A stretch of 7,452 nt of DNA from an uncultured bacterium (GCA_913009675.1 CAJVXD010000054.1:1-7452), one strand, 5' to 3'; counted from the stretch's first letter, positions 1-7,373 are shown. Notes: generated by a model not told the origin, from the letters alone. Translations and numbers: made by a program.

Positions 1-399
1 ATAGTGACGGTCGCCGGGGTCGGCTGGATGGCCAGAAGTGGCGTTGGGGGGTGTTGCTCCAGCATTAAAATGAACGCCCACACAGTCAAAATAGTTAGCG
101 GCTCCAGCGGCACGCAATCCCGTCAGATAGCGACTGTCTGACCAGGCGTTGAAATCGTTATCGAAGCCGGTGGGGGCTAAGGCGCCAGAAATGACGAGAA
201 TATCTGAATCAACGGCTTTGATGGTGGTGTAGGCGGGGGCGAGCATGTTGTTGACGTAGGAGCTGGGGCTGATTTGGCCTGCGGGCCATTCAAAATCGAT
301 ATTCATCTCGTTCCAGATTTCCATCGCATCTGGCTGGAGCGCAGCAACCTCTTTAACAAACTCAATGTAGCTGAGGAAGTTGATGCTGTTGGCGGCGGG
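1..399 (-). CDS. Glycoside hydrolase fragment (clan GH-A-like), both ends missing
   Basis: Read on the minus strand, this stretch is open for about 133 codons, from the window edge up to the join near 399. It has no start or stop codon of its own. The translation contains EIWNEMNIDFEWPAG (Trp at 313-315, Asn at 310-312, Glu at 307-309). This is the Asn-Glu motif that ends strand beta-4 of clan GH-A TIM-barrel glycosidases, where the Glu is the acid/base. Further on come VISGALAPTG, VGVHFNAGA and SGHPADPGDRHY, which I associate with secreted GH39/GH5-like proteins of Chloroflexota, often LysM-linked. The catalytic nucleophile Glu would lie beyond position 1. Codon use is foreign to the window: all 8 Ile codons are ATC/ATT and all 3 Arg codons are CGN, against frequent ATA and AGG/AGA elsewhere. 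The family call is by recollection of motifs, and the substrate is unknown. The piece probably comes from another genome. Confidence 0.7.
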
Positions 400-1120
400 A
401 TATGCTACAAGACTTTATCCATTGACTCTCGATAAGCCCAAGCCCCTTCTCCCCATAGGAACCAGGCCTATTATTGAATTCATCCTAGATATCGTAGAAC
501 CATTGAAAGAGGTAGATGAAGTCTTTATAGTAACCAATCAAAAATTTTCGACCCATTTTGAAGACTGGAATAGAGGGTATTCCGGTCCAAAGAAGATAGT
601 GGTCGTAAACGACGGCACCATCAGCAATGAAGACAGGCTTGGTGCCACAGGCGACATAGAATTTGTGATAAGAAAAAAGAACATAAAAGATGACCTTATA
701 GTCCTTGCGGGTGACAATATATTCAAAGCAGGGCTGAGGGGGTTCCTGGATTTTTCTCTTTCAAAGAGACCGGCGCTTTCCATAGGGCTCTATGATGTCG
801 GGGATATGGAACTTGCTAAAAAGTACGGGATCGTATCTCTCGACAGCGAAAAAAAGATAATTGAATTCAGAGAAAAACCGAAGGCCCCTTCTTCGACCCT
901 TGCTGCGCAATGCCTTTATTTTTTCCCGAAGGAAAGATTAGGTGTCATGAAGGAATATCTGGACACCAGCACGAACCAGGATGCGCCGGGCTACTTCCTG
1001 GAATGGCTGTCCGGAAAAGAGGCGGTTTTCGGCTATGTCTTTAAAGGGGAAAAGTGGTTCGATATAGGCGACAGGAGTTCTTACGAAAAAGCGGAATACG
1101 AATTCAGAAAGGAGCAATAG
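380..1120 (+). CDS. Sugar-phosphate nucleotidyltransferase (COG1208-like), 5' end replaced
   Basis: This cytoplasmic enzyme is likely to join a sugar 1-phosphate to an NTP, releasing pyrophosphate and giving an NDP-sugar for cell-surface polysaccharide. The nucleotide-binding signature runs from LAAGYATRLYPLT to KPKPLLPIG (residues 4-27). LAGDNIF (109-115) holds the metal-binding Asp, FREKP (163-167) is the conserved EKP motif, and WFDIGD (226-231) closes the domain. At about 246 residues it is a single Rossmann-like domain, without the left-handed beta-helix of GlmU-type enzymes. Family members usually begin Met-Lys-Ala-x-x-Leu-Ala-Ala-Gly. Here the TTG at 380 and the ATG at 383 lie on the foreign side of the join, so the true first three to five codons are lost and this start is accidental. 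Sugar and base specificity cannot be read. The stop abuts metK, which suggests cotranscription. Confidence 0.85.
   Translation: MMLLAAGYATRLYPLTLDKPKPLLPIGTRPIIEFILDIVEPLKEVDEVFIVTNQKFSTHFEDWNRGYSGPKKIVVVNDGTISNEDRLGATGDIEFVIRKKNIKDDLIVLAGDNIFKAGLRGFLDFSLSKRPALSIGLYDVGDMELAKKYGIVSLDSEKKIIEFREKPKAPSSTLAAQCLYFFPKERLGVMKEYLDTSTNQDAPGYFLEWLSGKEAVFGYVFKGEKWFDIGDRSSYEKAEYEFRKEQ
385..403. other. Probable chimeric join between two unrelated genes
   Basis: The minus-strand glycoside hydrolase reading frame and the plus-strand nucleotidyltransferase frame both lose family similarity here, each inside its coding region. The bases around ctgttggcggcggga can be read as Leu-Leu-Ala-Ala-Gly of the transferase, or as the reverse complement of the hydrolase (Pro-Ala-Ala-Asn-Ser), so the exact breakpoint is hidden by shared sequence. 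In the hydrolase frame a TAA follows at 415-417, just past the join. No insertion sequence, inverted repeat or target duplication is visible. Chimeric amplification or misassembly fits better than a biological rearrangement, especially as the other contig end carries adapter sequence. Confidence 0.75.
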
Positions 1121-2305
1121 ATGCCGAACGGGAGATATTTTGTAACCTCTGAGTCAGTGTCGGAAGGCCATCCGGATAAGCTGTGCGACCAGATATCAGA
1201 TGCCATACTTGATGATGTATTAAGACAGGATTCCAGGGGCCGTGTTGCATGTGAGACCTTTGTGACGATGGGCCTTATAATAATAGGAGGCGAGATTACC
1301 ACTACCGCATATGTGGACGTAATCAGCGTTGCGAGGGAAGTAGTAAAAAGGGTAGGTTATATCCACCCAAAATACGGCATGAATTACCAGACATGCGCTG
1401 TGTTAAATGCCATTCACTCCCAGTCTCCCGATATCGCGCAGGGCGTAGATAGGGGAGGTGCAGGCGATCAGGGCCTGATGGTAGGCTATGCGTGCGATGA
1501 AACACCTGAGCTGATGCCTTTACCTATTATGCTTGCACATAGGCTTGTAATGAGGATGTCCGATTTAAGAAAGAAAAAGGTGTTAAGGTATCTTGGCCCT
1601 GACGGTAAATCACAGGTGACCGTTGAATATAAAAACGGAAAGGCCAAGAGGGTAAATTCTGTTGTCCTGGCCTCTCAGCATACAGAGGAGATCCTGGATA
1701 AGAGCGGCGAACATATAACAGAGAAGGCCAAAAAAGAAATGGTAGAAAAAATAGCAAGGCCTGTCCTTGGCAAGCTCGCCGATTCTAAAACAGAATATTA
1801 TGTTAATCAGACAGGCAAGTTTTTGATCGGCGGCCCTCAATCGGATACCGGCATGACAGGCAGAAAGATAATAGTGGATACATACGGAGGTATCATCTCT
1901 CATGGAGGAGGGGCCTTTTCAGGCAAGGACCCCAGCAAGGTTGACCGTTCAGGCGCCTATATGGCGAGGTATGTTGCAAAGAATATAGTGGCCGCAGGTC
2001 TCGCTAAACAGTGCTACATACAGCTTGCCTATGTAATAGGTAAGGCTGAACCCCTGGGGCTGATGGTAGATAGCCATGGGACAGGTGTGGTGTCCGACGA
2101 AAGATTAAAAAGGATAGTGCGGGAATATTTTGATTTGACTCCAAGGGGGATAATAAGAGATTTGGATCTATTGAAGCCTGTTTACAGCAAGACCGCGGCC
2201 TATGGACACTTTGGAAGAGAAGGAGAAGGTTTTACCTGGGAGAAGCGCGACAAGATAGGGTTATTAAAAAAGGCTGTACATCTAGATAAGCGAGGTAAAA
2301 GATGA
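1121..2305 (+). CDS. metK: S-adenosylmethionine synthetase (methionine adenosyltransferase)
   Basis: MetK makes S-adenosylmethionine from methionine and ATP, releasing phosphate and pyrophosphate, and supplies the cell's methyl donor. Its 394 residues match the usual bacterial length, and all three domain signatures are present: SEGHPDK (14-20, with the catalytic His), GAGDQG (113-118, signature 1, the ATP-binding loop) and [16 protein letters not shown] (262-277, signature 2, phosphate- and metal-binding Lys and Asp). The C-terminal [18 protein letters not shown] is also typical of the family. The ATG directly follows the upstream TAG with no gap. A good Shine-Dalgarno, AAAGGAG, lies at 1108-1114 with six bases of spacing, inside the end of the upstream gene. 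The stop overlaps ahcY by four bases (ATGA), so the two genes are probably translationally coupled. No SAM riboswitch precedes it. Confidence 0.98.
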   Translation: MPNGRYFVTSESVSEGHPDKLCDQISDAILDDVLRQDSRGRVACETFVTMGLIIIGGEITTTAYVDVISVAREVVKRVGYIHPKYGMNYQTCAVLNAIHSQSPDIAQGVDRGGAGDQGLMVGYACDETPELMPLPIMLAHRLVMRMSDLRKKKVLRYLGPDGKSQVTVEYKNGKAKRVNSVVLASQHTEEILDKSGEHITEKAKKEMVEKIARPVLGKLADSKTEYYVNQTGKFLIGGPQSDTGMTGRKIIVDTYGGIISHGGGAFSGKDPSKVDRSGAYMARYVAKNIVAAGLAKQCYIQLAYVIGKAEPLGLMVDSHGTGVVSDERLKRIVREYFDLTPRGIIRDLDLLKPVYSKTAAYGHFGREGEGFTWEKRDKIGLLKKAVHLDKRGKR

Positions 2306-3558
2306 AATTCGATGTAAGCAATATGAGATTGGCAAACAAGGGTAAGCTGAGGATAGAGTGGGCAGATAAAAATATGCCTGTCTTGAAATTGATAAGAGAA
2401 AGGTTTAAAAAAGAAAGACCTTTAAAAGGTGTCCGGCTTGGCTGTTGTCTGCACGTCACTACCGAGACGGCAGTGCTTGCAGTTACCTTAAAATCAGGCG
2501 GCGCAGATGTAAGACTTTGCGCCTCTAATCCTTTGAGCACACAGGACGACGTGGCAGCATCTCTTGTAAGAGATTTTAAGATACCCGTATTTGCAATAAG
2601 AGGAGAGAACAATAAGGTCTACTACGAGCATATAGACACCACCCTGGCACACAGGCCTCATATGACAATGGACGATGGCGCAGACCTTGTTTCCACTATA
2701 CATAAAAGCAGAAGAGACCTGGTCTCGAATATCATGGGGAGCACGGAAGAGACGACTACGGGGATAATAAGACTAAGGAGTCTCGAGAAGAGCAATAAAT
2801 TACTTTTCCCTGTAATAGCCGTAAACGATGCCGACACAAAGCACCTGTTTGATAACAGGTATGGCACGGGCCAATCAACCATTGATGGGATAATACGCGC
2901 AACCAATATGTTGATCGCCGGCAGGATATTCGTTGTCTCGGGCTATGGATGGTGCGGCAGGGGCGTTGCAATGCGTGCAAAGGGTATGGGCGCAAACGTT
3001 GTTGTTACAGAGGTCGATCCTGTTAAGGCACTTGAGGCTGTGATGGATGGTTTTTCAGTACTGCCCATGAAGGTTGCGGCAAAGAAAGGCGATATATTCG
3101 TATCACTTACAGGTGATACCTCAGTGCTCCGGGCGGAACATTTCAGGCTCATGAAGGATGGTGCGGTCATTGCAAATGCGGGCCACTTCAATGTCGAGAT
3201 AGATATACCGGCCCTCGAAAGGATGTCGAGGTGTAAACGTGTAATACGTTCGGGCCTTGAAGAATATACCTTAAAGGGTGGCAAAAGGCTGAATCTTTTG
3301 GGCGAGGGAAGGCTTGTGAACCTGGCATGTGCAGAGGGCCATCCTGCAGTGGTAATGGATATGAGTTTTGCAAACCAGGCGCTTGCGGCCGAATATCTGG
3401 TAAAGAACCACGGCAGGCTGGAGAACAGGGTATACAGGGTACCGGAGAATATAGATAAGAATATAGCAAAGTTGAAATTAAAAAGTATGGGGGTGAGTAT
3501 AGATAGGCTTACCTCTCTTCAGAAAAAATACCTTTCTTCCTGGGAGATAGGGACATAG
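2302..3558 (+). CDS. ahcY: Adenosylhomocysteinase (S-adenosylhomocysteine hydrolase), short form
   Basis: AhcY reversibly splits S-adenosylhomocysteine, the inhibitory product of methyl transfer, into adenosine and homocysteine, using tightly bound NAD. Visible parts are the substrate domain with HVTTETAVL (51-59), [12 protein letters not shown] (75-86), DDGADL (124-129), STEETTTG (147-154) and [19 protein letters not shown] (174-192, holding the catalytic Lys180 and Asp184), then the Rossmann motif GYGWCGRG (214-221) and NAGHFN (292-297). The protein ends [13 protein letters not shown] and lacks the Lys-Pro-x-His-Tyr-Arg-Tyr tail that in the long enzymes reaches the neighbour's NAD site. At 418 residues it resembles the shorter archaeal and Thermotoga-type enzymes. 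The start is supported by GAGG at 2292-2295 and the ATGA overlap with metK. It completes the methyl-cycle pair, recycling what MetK-dependent methylases produce. Confidence 0.97.
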   Translation: MKFDVSNMRLANKGKLRIEWADKNMPVLKLIRERFKKERPLKGVRLGCCLHVTTETAVLAVTLKSGGADVRLCASNPLSTQDDVAASLVRDFKIPVFAIRGENNKVYYEHIDTTLAHRPHMTMDDGADLVSTIHKSRRDLVSNIMGSTEETTTGIIRLRSLEKSNKLLFPVIAVNDADTKHLFDNRYGTGQSTIDGIIRATNMLIAGRIFVVSGYGWCGRGVAMRAKGMGANVVVTEVDPVKALEAVMDGFSVLPMKVAAKKGDIFVSLTGDTSVLRAEHFRLMKDGAVIANAGHFNVEIDIPALERMSRCKRVIRSGLEEYTLKGGKRLNLLGEGRLVNLACAEGHPAVVMDMSFANQALAAEYLVKNHGRLENRVYRVPENIDKNIAKLKLKSMGVSIDRLTSLQKKYLSSWEIGT

Positions 3559-3580
3559 GCCCCAGGATACCTAGTTTTTT
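3539..3580 (+). terminator. Possible weak intrinsic terminator after ahcY
   Basis: CCTGGG (3539-3544), inside the last ahcY codons, can pair with CCCAGG (3561-3566) across a loop of about 16 bases. A run of six T follows at 3575-3580. The six-pair stem is GC-rich, but the loop is long and eight bases separate the stem from the T-run, so it is a marginal Rho-independent terminator for the plus strand. On the minus strand there is no T-run after the stem, so it would not serve lptG. Confidence 0.3.
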
Positions 3581-4665
3581 ATTGACATTATTCCGATAGT
3601 CCCAAATATTATATTTGCCAGATAGGCCGATAGTGCGCCTGGCAATAACCCTGCCTTCCCAAAGGCAAGAGAGATCCCCATTACGGTATAATATATAAAT
3701 CCAATCACGAGGCTCATTCCCATTCCCGCAATCGCTGCGGCCTTCCCTCTCCTTCTTGTCTTTACTGCAAAGGCCACCCCTATAATGATAAGCACAAGGC
3801 TTGTAAAGGGGAAGCTTACCTTCTGATGGAGGTCCACGGTGAGTTGCCTCCTTATATCAGGCGATGCGTTCGCGAAATTACCTATATATGCACGTAGATG
3901 CCTAAAACTCATGAATTCGTAATCTGTCCCTTTTGATATGAGGCCCTGCGGATTTTCTATATCGAGTTCCTTCTCTTTAAAAAACAGGGGTTTTCCCTTA
4001 ATAAGCCCCCTGTCGTCAAGTTCATAAATGAGAACATTGGACAAGACCCACGTTGTTCCGGTCCACCTTCCTCCCGCGGCGTTTGTTTTTTGCGTTACAT
4101 GGCCGTTTTTATCCTGGCGGAGGATAGTGATACCTCTGGCAGTATCGTCATTGGGATCGAGGGCTTTGATGAATATAAGCCTGTTATCTTTACCGTACAG
4201 GGCAATATTATTTATCATCTTTTTGTTTGTGGCCTTGTCCTGTTTATTTCTTTCAAAATAGTTTGTTTTTATAAACTGGGCATTTTTCATGCCCAGAGGA
4301 AGTAATCTGTCTGAGATGGCAAAGACCGTTATTGATATAATAAGCCCCATGCAGACGAACGGAGCAAATATCCTGAATATGTTGATCCCTGCAGCACGCA
4401 TGGCCGTGAGCTCGTCATGTTTATTCATTATGCCTATAGCATAGATGCTTGCAATCAGGCTGGCCAGCGGGGAGGTATACATAATAATAAAAGGTATCAT
4501 TGATAGGTAATATTCCTGCAGGATGAGGATAGGGACTGAGTGTTTCAGGATTTCGTCAAGATGTTCAAATAGGTCTATTATTATATAGATAGAGATGAAG
4601 AGTACAAGGCAATAAAAGAATGCCGTCAGGAAATTTTTTACAATATACTTATCCAGGATCCGCAT
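3571..4665 (-). CDS. lptG: LPS export ABC transporter permease LptG (YjgQ family)
   Basis: LptG is one of the two inner-membrane permeases of LptB2FG, the ABC transporter that extracts lipopolysaccharide from the inner membrane and pushes it onto the LptC-LptA bridge. The 364 residues show the family plan. Two or three membrane helices occupy the N-terminal third (about 12-32, 53-79 and 99-120), with the coupling-loop motif NKHDELTAMRAAGIN (81-95) between them. A periplasmic beta-jellyroll region (about 125-275) includes GGRWTGTTWVLSN. Three C-terminal helices follow (about 283-302, 310-335 and 339-360), with RRRGKAAA between the first two. I favour LptG over LptF because of the N-terminal DLFEHLDEIL and the GxW strand, but the two are paralogues. 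It starts three bases after the lptF stop. Its Shine-Dalgarno is weak (GGGG or AGAAGG upstream), so translation may depend on coupling. It ends 12 bp from ahcY, tail to tail. Confidence 0.85.
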   Translation of the reverse strand: MRILDKYIVKNFLTAFFYCLVLFISIYIIIDLFEHLDEILKHSVPILILQEYYLSMIPFIIMYTSPLASLIASIYAIGIMNKHDELTAMRAAGINIFRIFAPFVCMGLIISITVFAISDRLLPLGMKNAQFIKTNYFERNKQDKATNKKMINNIALYGKDNRLIFIKALDPNDDTARGITILRQDKNGHVTQKTNAAGGRWTGTTWVLSNVLIYELDDRGLIKGKPLFFKEKELDIENPQGLISKGTDYEFMSFRHLRAYIGNFANASPDIRRQLTVDLHQKVSFPFTSLVLIIIGVAFAVKTRRRGKAAAIAGMGMSLVIGFIYYTVMGISLAFGKAGLLPGALSAYLANIIFGTIGIMSIKN

Positions 4666-4668
4666 TGT

Positions 4669-5772
4669 TCAGCCCCGACCTTCTACTGCGTTGTTAAACA
4701 GGATTATCCCTACAATAGTAAATATAATGTTAGGTAGGTGTATCCATAATCCGATCGGTTGCACCCCTCTCAGGGACAAGGCCATCCCGCCCGCCATCAA
4801 GAGATAGTATACCACAATGACTCCCAGTGCAATGGCAAACTGCACACTTTTTTCGCCTCTTCTTGTCGATATGCCAAGGGATATCCCGATGATAATAAAT
4901 ACCAAACTGGCAAAGGATAGAGAGATCTTTCTATTGAATTCAACTATTAAGGGAAGTGCGTCTATATGATGACGCCCCAGTTTTTTGATCTCACGCCTGA
5001 TTTCCTGAAAATTCATCTCCTTGGGCTTTTTTTCTATGTAGTGTCCTGAGGCTGCTTCATCGCCCAGATCGAGGGTAAGGTAATAGGTTTTGAAATTCAG
5101 CTTGTAGAAACGAAGGGGGTTTTTGGGGTTTGGTTCGTCGCTGGTGCCGTTTATGAGCTTGAGCTTTACGGCATTCTGATTCTTCAGCGTTATAAATTCA
5201 CCGCTTCTGGCTATAATGGTTCTGGTAGGCAGGTTTTTGCGCAGTTGATATATACGGATACCTTTTAGTTTATTTTTGTCTATCTCGCGTATGAATACAA
5301 TATAGCCCTTGAAACCCTTTATAAAGGTACCTGCTTCAAGGTAAGCGGTAGGTTTTTTTATCCCTATATTTCTTATAATCTTTCTTGTTGCAAAATGCAT
5401 CTCCGGAAGGATCTGGTTGTTTAATACTATCGAAAAAAGACTCAGTATTAGTCCTGCAATAATCAAGGGCATAGAGAGTTTGTAGAGATTTATGCCATGC
5501 GCCCGTATGGCGGTTATTTCATTGTCGGAAGACAGCCTTCCGAATACGACTAATGTAGCACTCAAGGCAGACATAGGTATGGTGTAGCTTAATAAAAACG
5601 GCACGATGAGTAAGAAGAGTTTGCCCACAAGGGCAACGCTCACTCCTCTGTTGACCACGAGATCCGTGAGCTTTATGATATTCCCTGCAACTAGCGCGAA
5701 GGTGAATATGAAAAGAGAAAGGAAGAACATCGACGAGACCCGCTTCAATATATACCTTTTTAATATCTTCAT
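4669..5772 (-). CDS. lptF: LPS export ABC transporter permease LptF (YjgP family)
   Basis: This is the partner permease of LptG in the LptB2FG lipopolysaccharide exporter. Its 367 residues again give N-terminal helices (about 13-33, 50-78 and 99-118), a periplasmic jellyroll region (about 125-270) and three C-terminal helices (about 283-301, 310-332 and 343-360). The cytoplasmic motif SSDNEITAIRAHGIN (81-95), which contacts the ATPase LptB, follows IPMSALSATLVVFGRL. Together with YLEAGTFIKGFKGYIVFI, this is what I expect of LptF rather than LptG. lptB, lptC and lptA are not in the window and must lie elsewhere. The start codon overlaps the comF stop as ATGA, and GGGGAG sits at 5783-5788 on the minus strand, ten bases upstream. 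The gene implies an outer membrane carrying LPS or a similar glycolipid. Confidence 0.87.
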   Translation of the reverse strand: MKILKRYILKRVSSMFFLSLFIFTFALVAGNIIKLTDLVVNRGVSVALVGKLFLLIVPFLLSYTIPMSALSATLVVFGRLSSDNEITAIRAHGINLYKLSMPLIIAGLILSLFSIVLNNQILPEMHFATRKIIRNIGIKKPTAYLEAGTFIKGFKGYIVFIREIDKNKLKGIRIYQLRKNLPTRTIIARSGEFITLKNQNAVKLKLINGTSDEPNPKNPLRFYKLNFKTYYLTLDLGDEAASGHYIEKKPKEMNFQEIRREIKKLGRHHIDALPLIVEFNRKISLSFASLVFIIIGISLGISTRRGEKSVQFAIALGVIVVYYLLMAGGMALSLRGVQPIGLWIHLPNIIFTIVGIILFNNAVEGRG

Positions 5773-6494
5773 GGTAAGGCGTCTCCCCGCGCCAATGTCA
5801 TAACTTCTACATAGCCTGAGCCGGCTTCTTTAAGGACCCTGGCGCATTCGTTCATGGTGCTTCCCGTGGTGAATATATCGTCTACGAGTAGTATATTTTT
5901 AACCCGTATAGAATGGACGGCATTTTTATTTAACGAGAAGCTGCCTTTTATGTTATCTATCCTTTGTTTCCTTTTTAGCCTGCTCTGGGGGTATGTATTT
6001 TTTGTTTTTTTAAGTATCTTATCGGAATAAGGGATGCCAAGTTTTTTTGCCAGGTCCCTTGCCAGGATATGAGAGGGGTTTATCTCTCTCCTCATCAGCC
6101 TGAAGGGATGCATAGGGATGGGCAATACCAGATCGGCATCCCTGCCCATAGTGTAGTCTTTCATGAAAGCTTCGATCAAGTCCGAAAATTCTTTTGCCAG
6201 GGATGTGATTTTTTTATATTTGAAACTGTAAACCAGTTTCTTTAAGATGCCCCCATAATGAAATGCCGAGAGTGCGCGGTCATAGTAAGGGTTTGAGTTT
6301 TTACAATCATTGCATCTTTCCTTTAACTCCGGCCCGCCAGGGATTTGCCTCCCGCATTTTATGCAGAAGGGCGGGACCCTTTTTTTAATCTTCTTAAGGC
6401 ATCCTTCGCATAGATGCTGGTTACAGCTGCTGGTTTTTTTACCGCAGGCCTGACAGGAAGCCGGATAGATCAGATTGATTATTTGTCCAAACAT
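5769..6494 (-). CDS. comF: ComF family phosphoribosyltransferase-like protein
   Basis: ComF/GntX-family proteins join an N-terminal zinc ribbon to a type I phosphoribosyltransferase fold. In naturally competent bacteria they are needed for DNA uptake, probably linking the membrane channel to cytosolic DNA handling, and their role elsewhere is unclear. The 241 residues carry four Cys pairs: CQAC (14-17), CEGC (29-32), CIKC (44-47) and CNDC (61-64), enough for two zinc sites. They also carry LVLPIPMHPFRLMRR (122-136), YPQSRLKRKQR (168-178) and the PRPP loop ILLVDDIFTTGST (201-213) with its paired Asp. The start gives the usual MFGQIINLIYPASC opening, and no other start preserves it. No Shine-Dalgarno precedes the ATG, and a strong promoter ends only eight bases before it, so the message is probably leaderless. 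It leads the lptF-lptG operon through an ATGA overlap. No other competence gene is visible. Confidence 0.92.
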   Translation of the reverse strand: MFGQIINLIYPASCQACGKKTSSCNQHLCEGCLKKIKKRVPPFCIKCGRQIPGGPELKERCNDCKNSNPYYDRALSAFHYGGILKKLVYSFKYKKITSLAKEFSDLIEAFMKDYTMGRDADLVLPIPMHPFRLMRREINPSHILARDLAKKLGIPYSDKILKKTKNTYPQSRLKRKQRIDNIKGSFSLNKNAVHSIRVKNILLVDDIFTTGSTMNECARVLKEAGSGYVEVMTLARGDALP

Positions 6495-6531
6495 ACACGA
6501 TAACTATAACATAAGCGGAAAATAAAGTCAA
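6495..6531 (-). promoter_or_regulatory. Sigma70-like promoter of comF-lptF-lptG
   Basis: On the minus strand, TTGACT (6526-6531) and TATAGT (6503-6508) are separated by exactly 17 bases, each one base from consensus. Only eight bases (TATCGTGT) lie between the -10 box and the comF ATG at 6494. A normal start 7-9 bases after the -10 box would fall at about 6494-6496, giving a leader of zero to two bases. Confidence 0.7.
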
Positions 6532-6537
6532 AATCTC

Positions 6538-6566
6538 TTAACATCCCGGGACTTTTATGCTATATT
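6538..6566 (+). promoter_or_regulatory. Sigma70-like promoter of the TPR-like gene
   Basis: TTAACA (6538-6543) and TATATT (6561-6566) are separated by 17 bases, each one mismatch from consensus. The expected start is near 6573, giving a leader of about 84 bases before the ATG at 6657. The spacer begins with the perfect palindrome TCCCGGGA (6544-6551). Six bases separate this -35 box from that of the divergent comF promoter. A second TATATT at 6622-6627 has no -35 partner at a suitable distance. Confidence 0.6.
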
Positions 6567-6656
6567 AAACCAAGGATGTGACTTATAGGCAAACGAGGCG
6601 GGCAAGGACACATAGGCCCTTTATATTTAAATCTCCGGATTATTTCTGATTGAGCC

Positions 6657-7373
6657 ATGGATAGCATAGAGGAGAAGTTAAGACATCTCGAAGAGTGGAA
6701 CGACGAAAGGGCAAGGGTTAAACCTTTTATAGATATTGCCGTGGATTACCACCAGAGGGCCCGCATGGAGGCCCTCTTAAAAAATTACGGTCAGGCCGTC
6801 CGGTTTTATAAAGAGGCTATTCAAAATTACCGGAACGCAGTCGGTCAGAACCCGAGGTATTATCTGCAGGACCTTCTGGAGAGGATAGACCATGTAATAG
6901 AGGAGCATGTAAACAATAGTTTTAATCTGCGGATATCAGGAGACAGGTTAAGGAAGGAAGACGGCATACATGAGTTTGTAAATTTTATAGATGGCCTGGA
7001 TGTCGAAAAGAAAAGATATATAGACAATTATGATATTGCCCGCGCATATCTTGAGATAGCCGATTTTTACAATGAGGGAAGGAAATCCAAAAAGGCCCTG
7101 GAATTTTATGACAGGACGCTGGATGCGCGTTGCGGGAGGTCTTTTATAGAACGTGAGGCCCATTTTAAGATGGGCGGGATTCTTTTTGAACAGATGAGGT
7201 TTAAAGAGGCGCTTTTGAGTTTTGTATCGGTTCTGTCTTTTGACAGAATGGACCAGGAGGTTATAAGTCATATCGAAGATTGTCTTGAGAGATTGAGCAT
7301 ATCAGAATACAGGGATAGATTTATCAAGGCAACACCTAATGAGGCTGCAAAACTTATTATGGAAGTCCTCTAG
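6657..7373 (+). CDS. TPR-like helical repeat protein of unknown function
   Basis: I do not recognise a named family for this 238-residue soluble protein. It has no signal peptide or membrane segment. Paired amphipathic helices with TPR-like spacing appear at about residues 26-60 (with GQAVRFYKEAIQNYRNAV), 125-158 (YDIARAYLEIADFY then SKKALEFYDRTL) and 164-197 (AHFKMGGILFEQ then FKEALLSFVSVL). The Ala, Tyr and Phe positions fit tetratricopeptide packing, so a protein-binding scaffold is likely. Residues 1-20 are highly charged and probably helical. The ATG has no clear Shine-Dalgarno but follows a good promoter and gives a sensible N-terminus. The TAG occupies the last three bases before adapter sequence. 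It appears to belong to the insert, so the protein is probably complete, although the stop rests on contig-edge bases. Codon use matches the core genes. Confidence 0.75.
   Translation: MDSIEEKLRHLEEWNDERARVKPFIDIAVDYHQRARMEALLKNYGQAVRFYKEAIQNYRNAVGQNPRYYLQDLLERIDHVIEEHVNNSFNLRISGDRLRKEDGIHEFVNFIDGLDVEKKRYIDNYDIARAYLEIADFYNEGRKSKKALEFYDRTLDARCGRSFIEREAHFKMGGILFEQMRFKEALLSFVSVLSFDRMDQEVISHIEDCLERLSISEYRDRFIKATPNEAAKLIMEVL

Noticed and set aside
380..385. TTG at 380 or ATG at 383 as the true start of the nucleotidyltransferase
   Set aside because: Both codons lie on the glycosidase side of the join and are part of its antisense coding sequence. The family's normal Met-Lys-Ala opening is absent.
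1060..1120. A SAM riboswitch in front of metK
   Set aside because: The preceding bases code for the end of the nucleotidyltransferase, whose stop touches the metK ATG. There is no leader to hold one.
2232..2612. A 126-residue minus-strand reading frame opposite metK and ahcY
   Set aside because: It lies antisense to two firmly identified genes and shows no family motif, so it is a shadow of their codon structure.
3553..3562. The 10-mer acataggccc, repeated at 6610-6619
   Set aside because: There are only two copies, with no shared flanks and unlike contexts (end of ahcY and a 5' leader). This is compatible with chance.
4028..4305. Overlapping plus-strand reading frames inside lptG
   Set aside because: They are antisense to the periplasmic part of lptG, overlap each other, and lack any recognisable domain.
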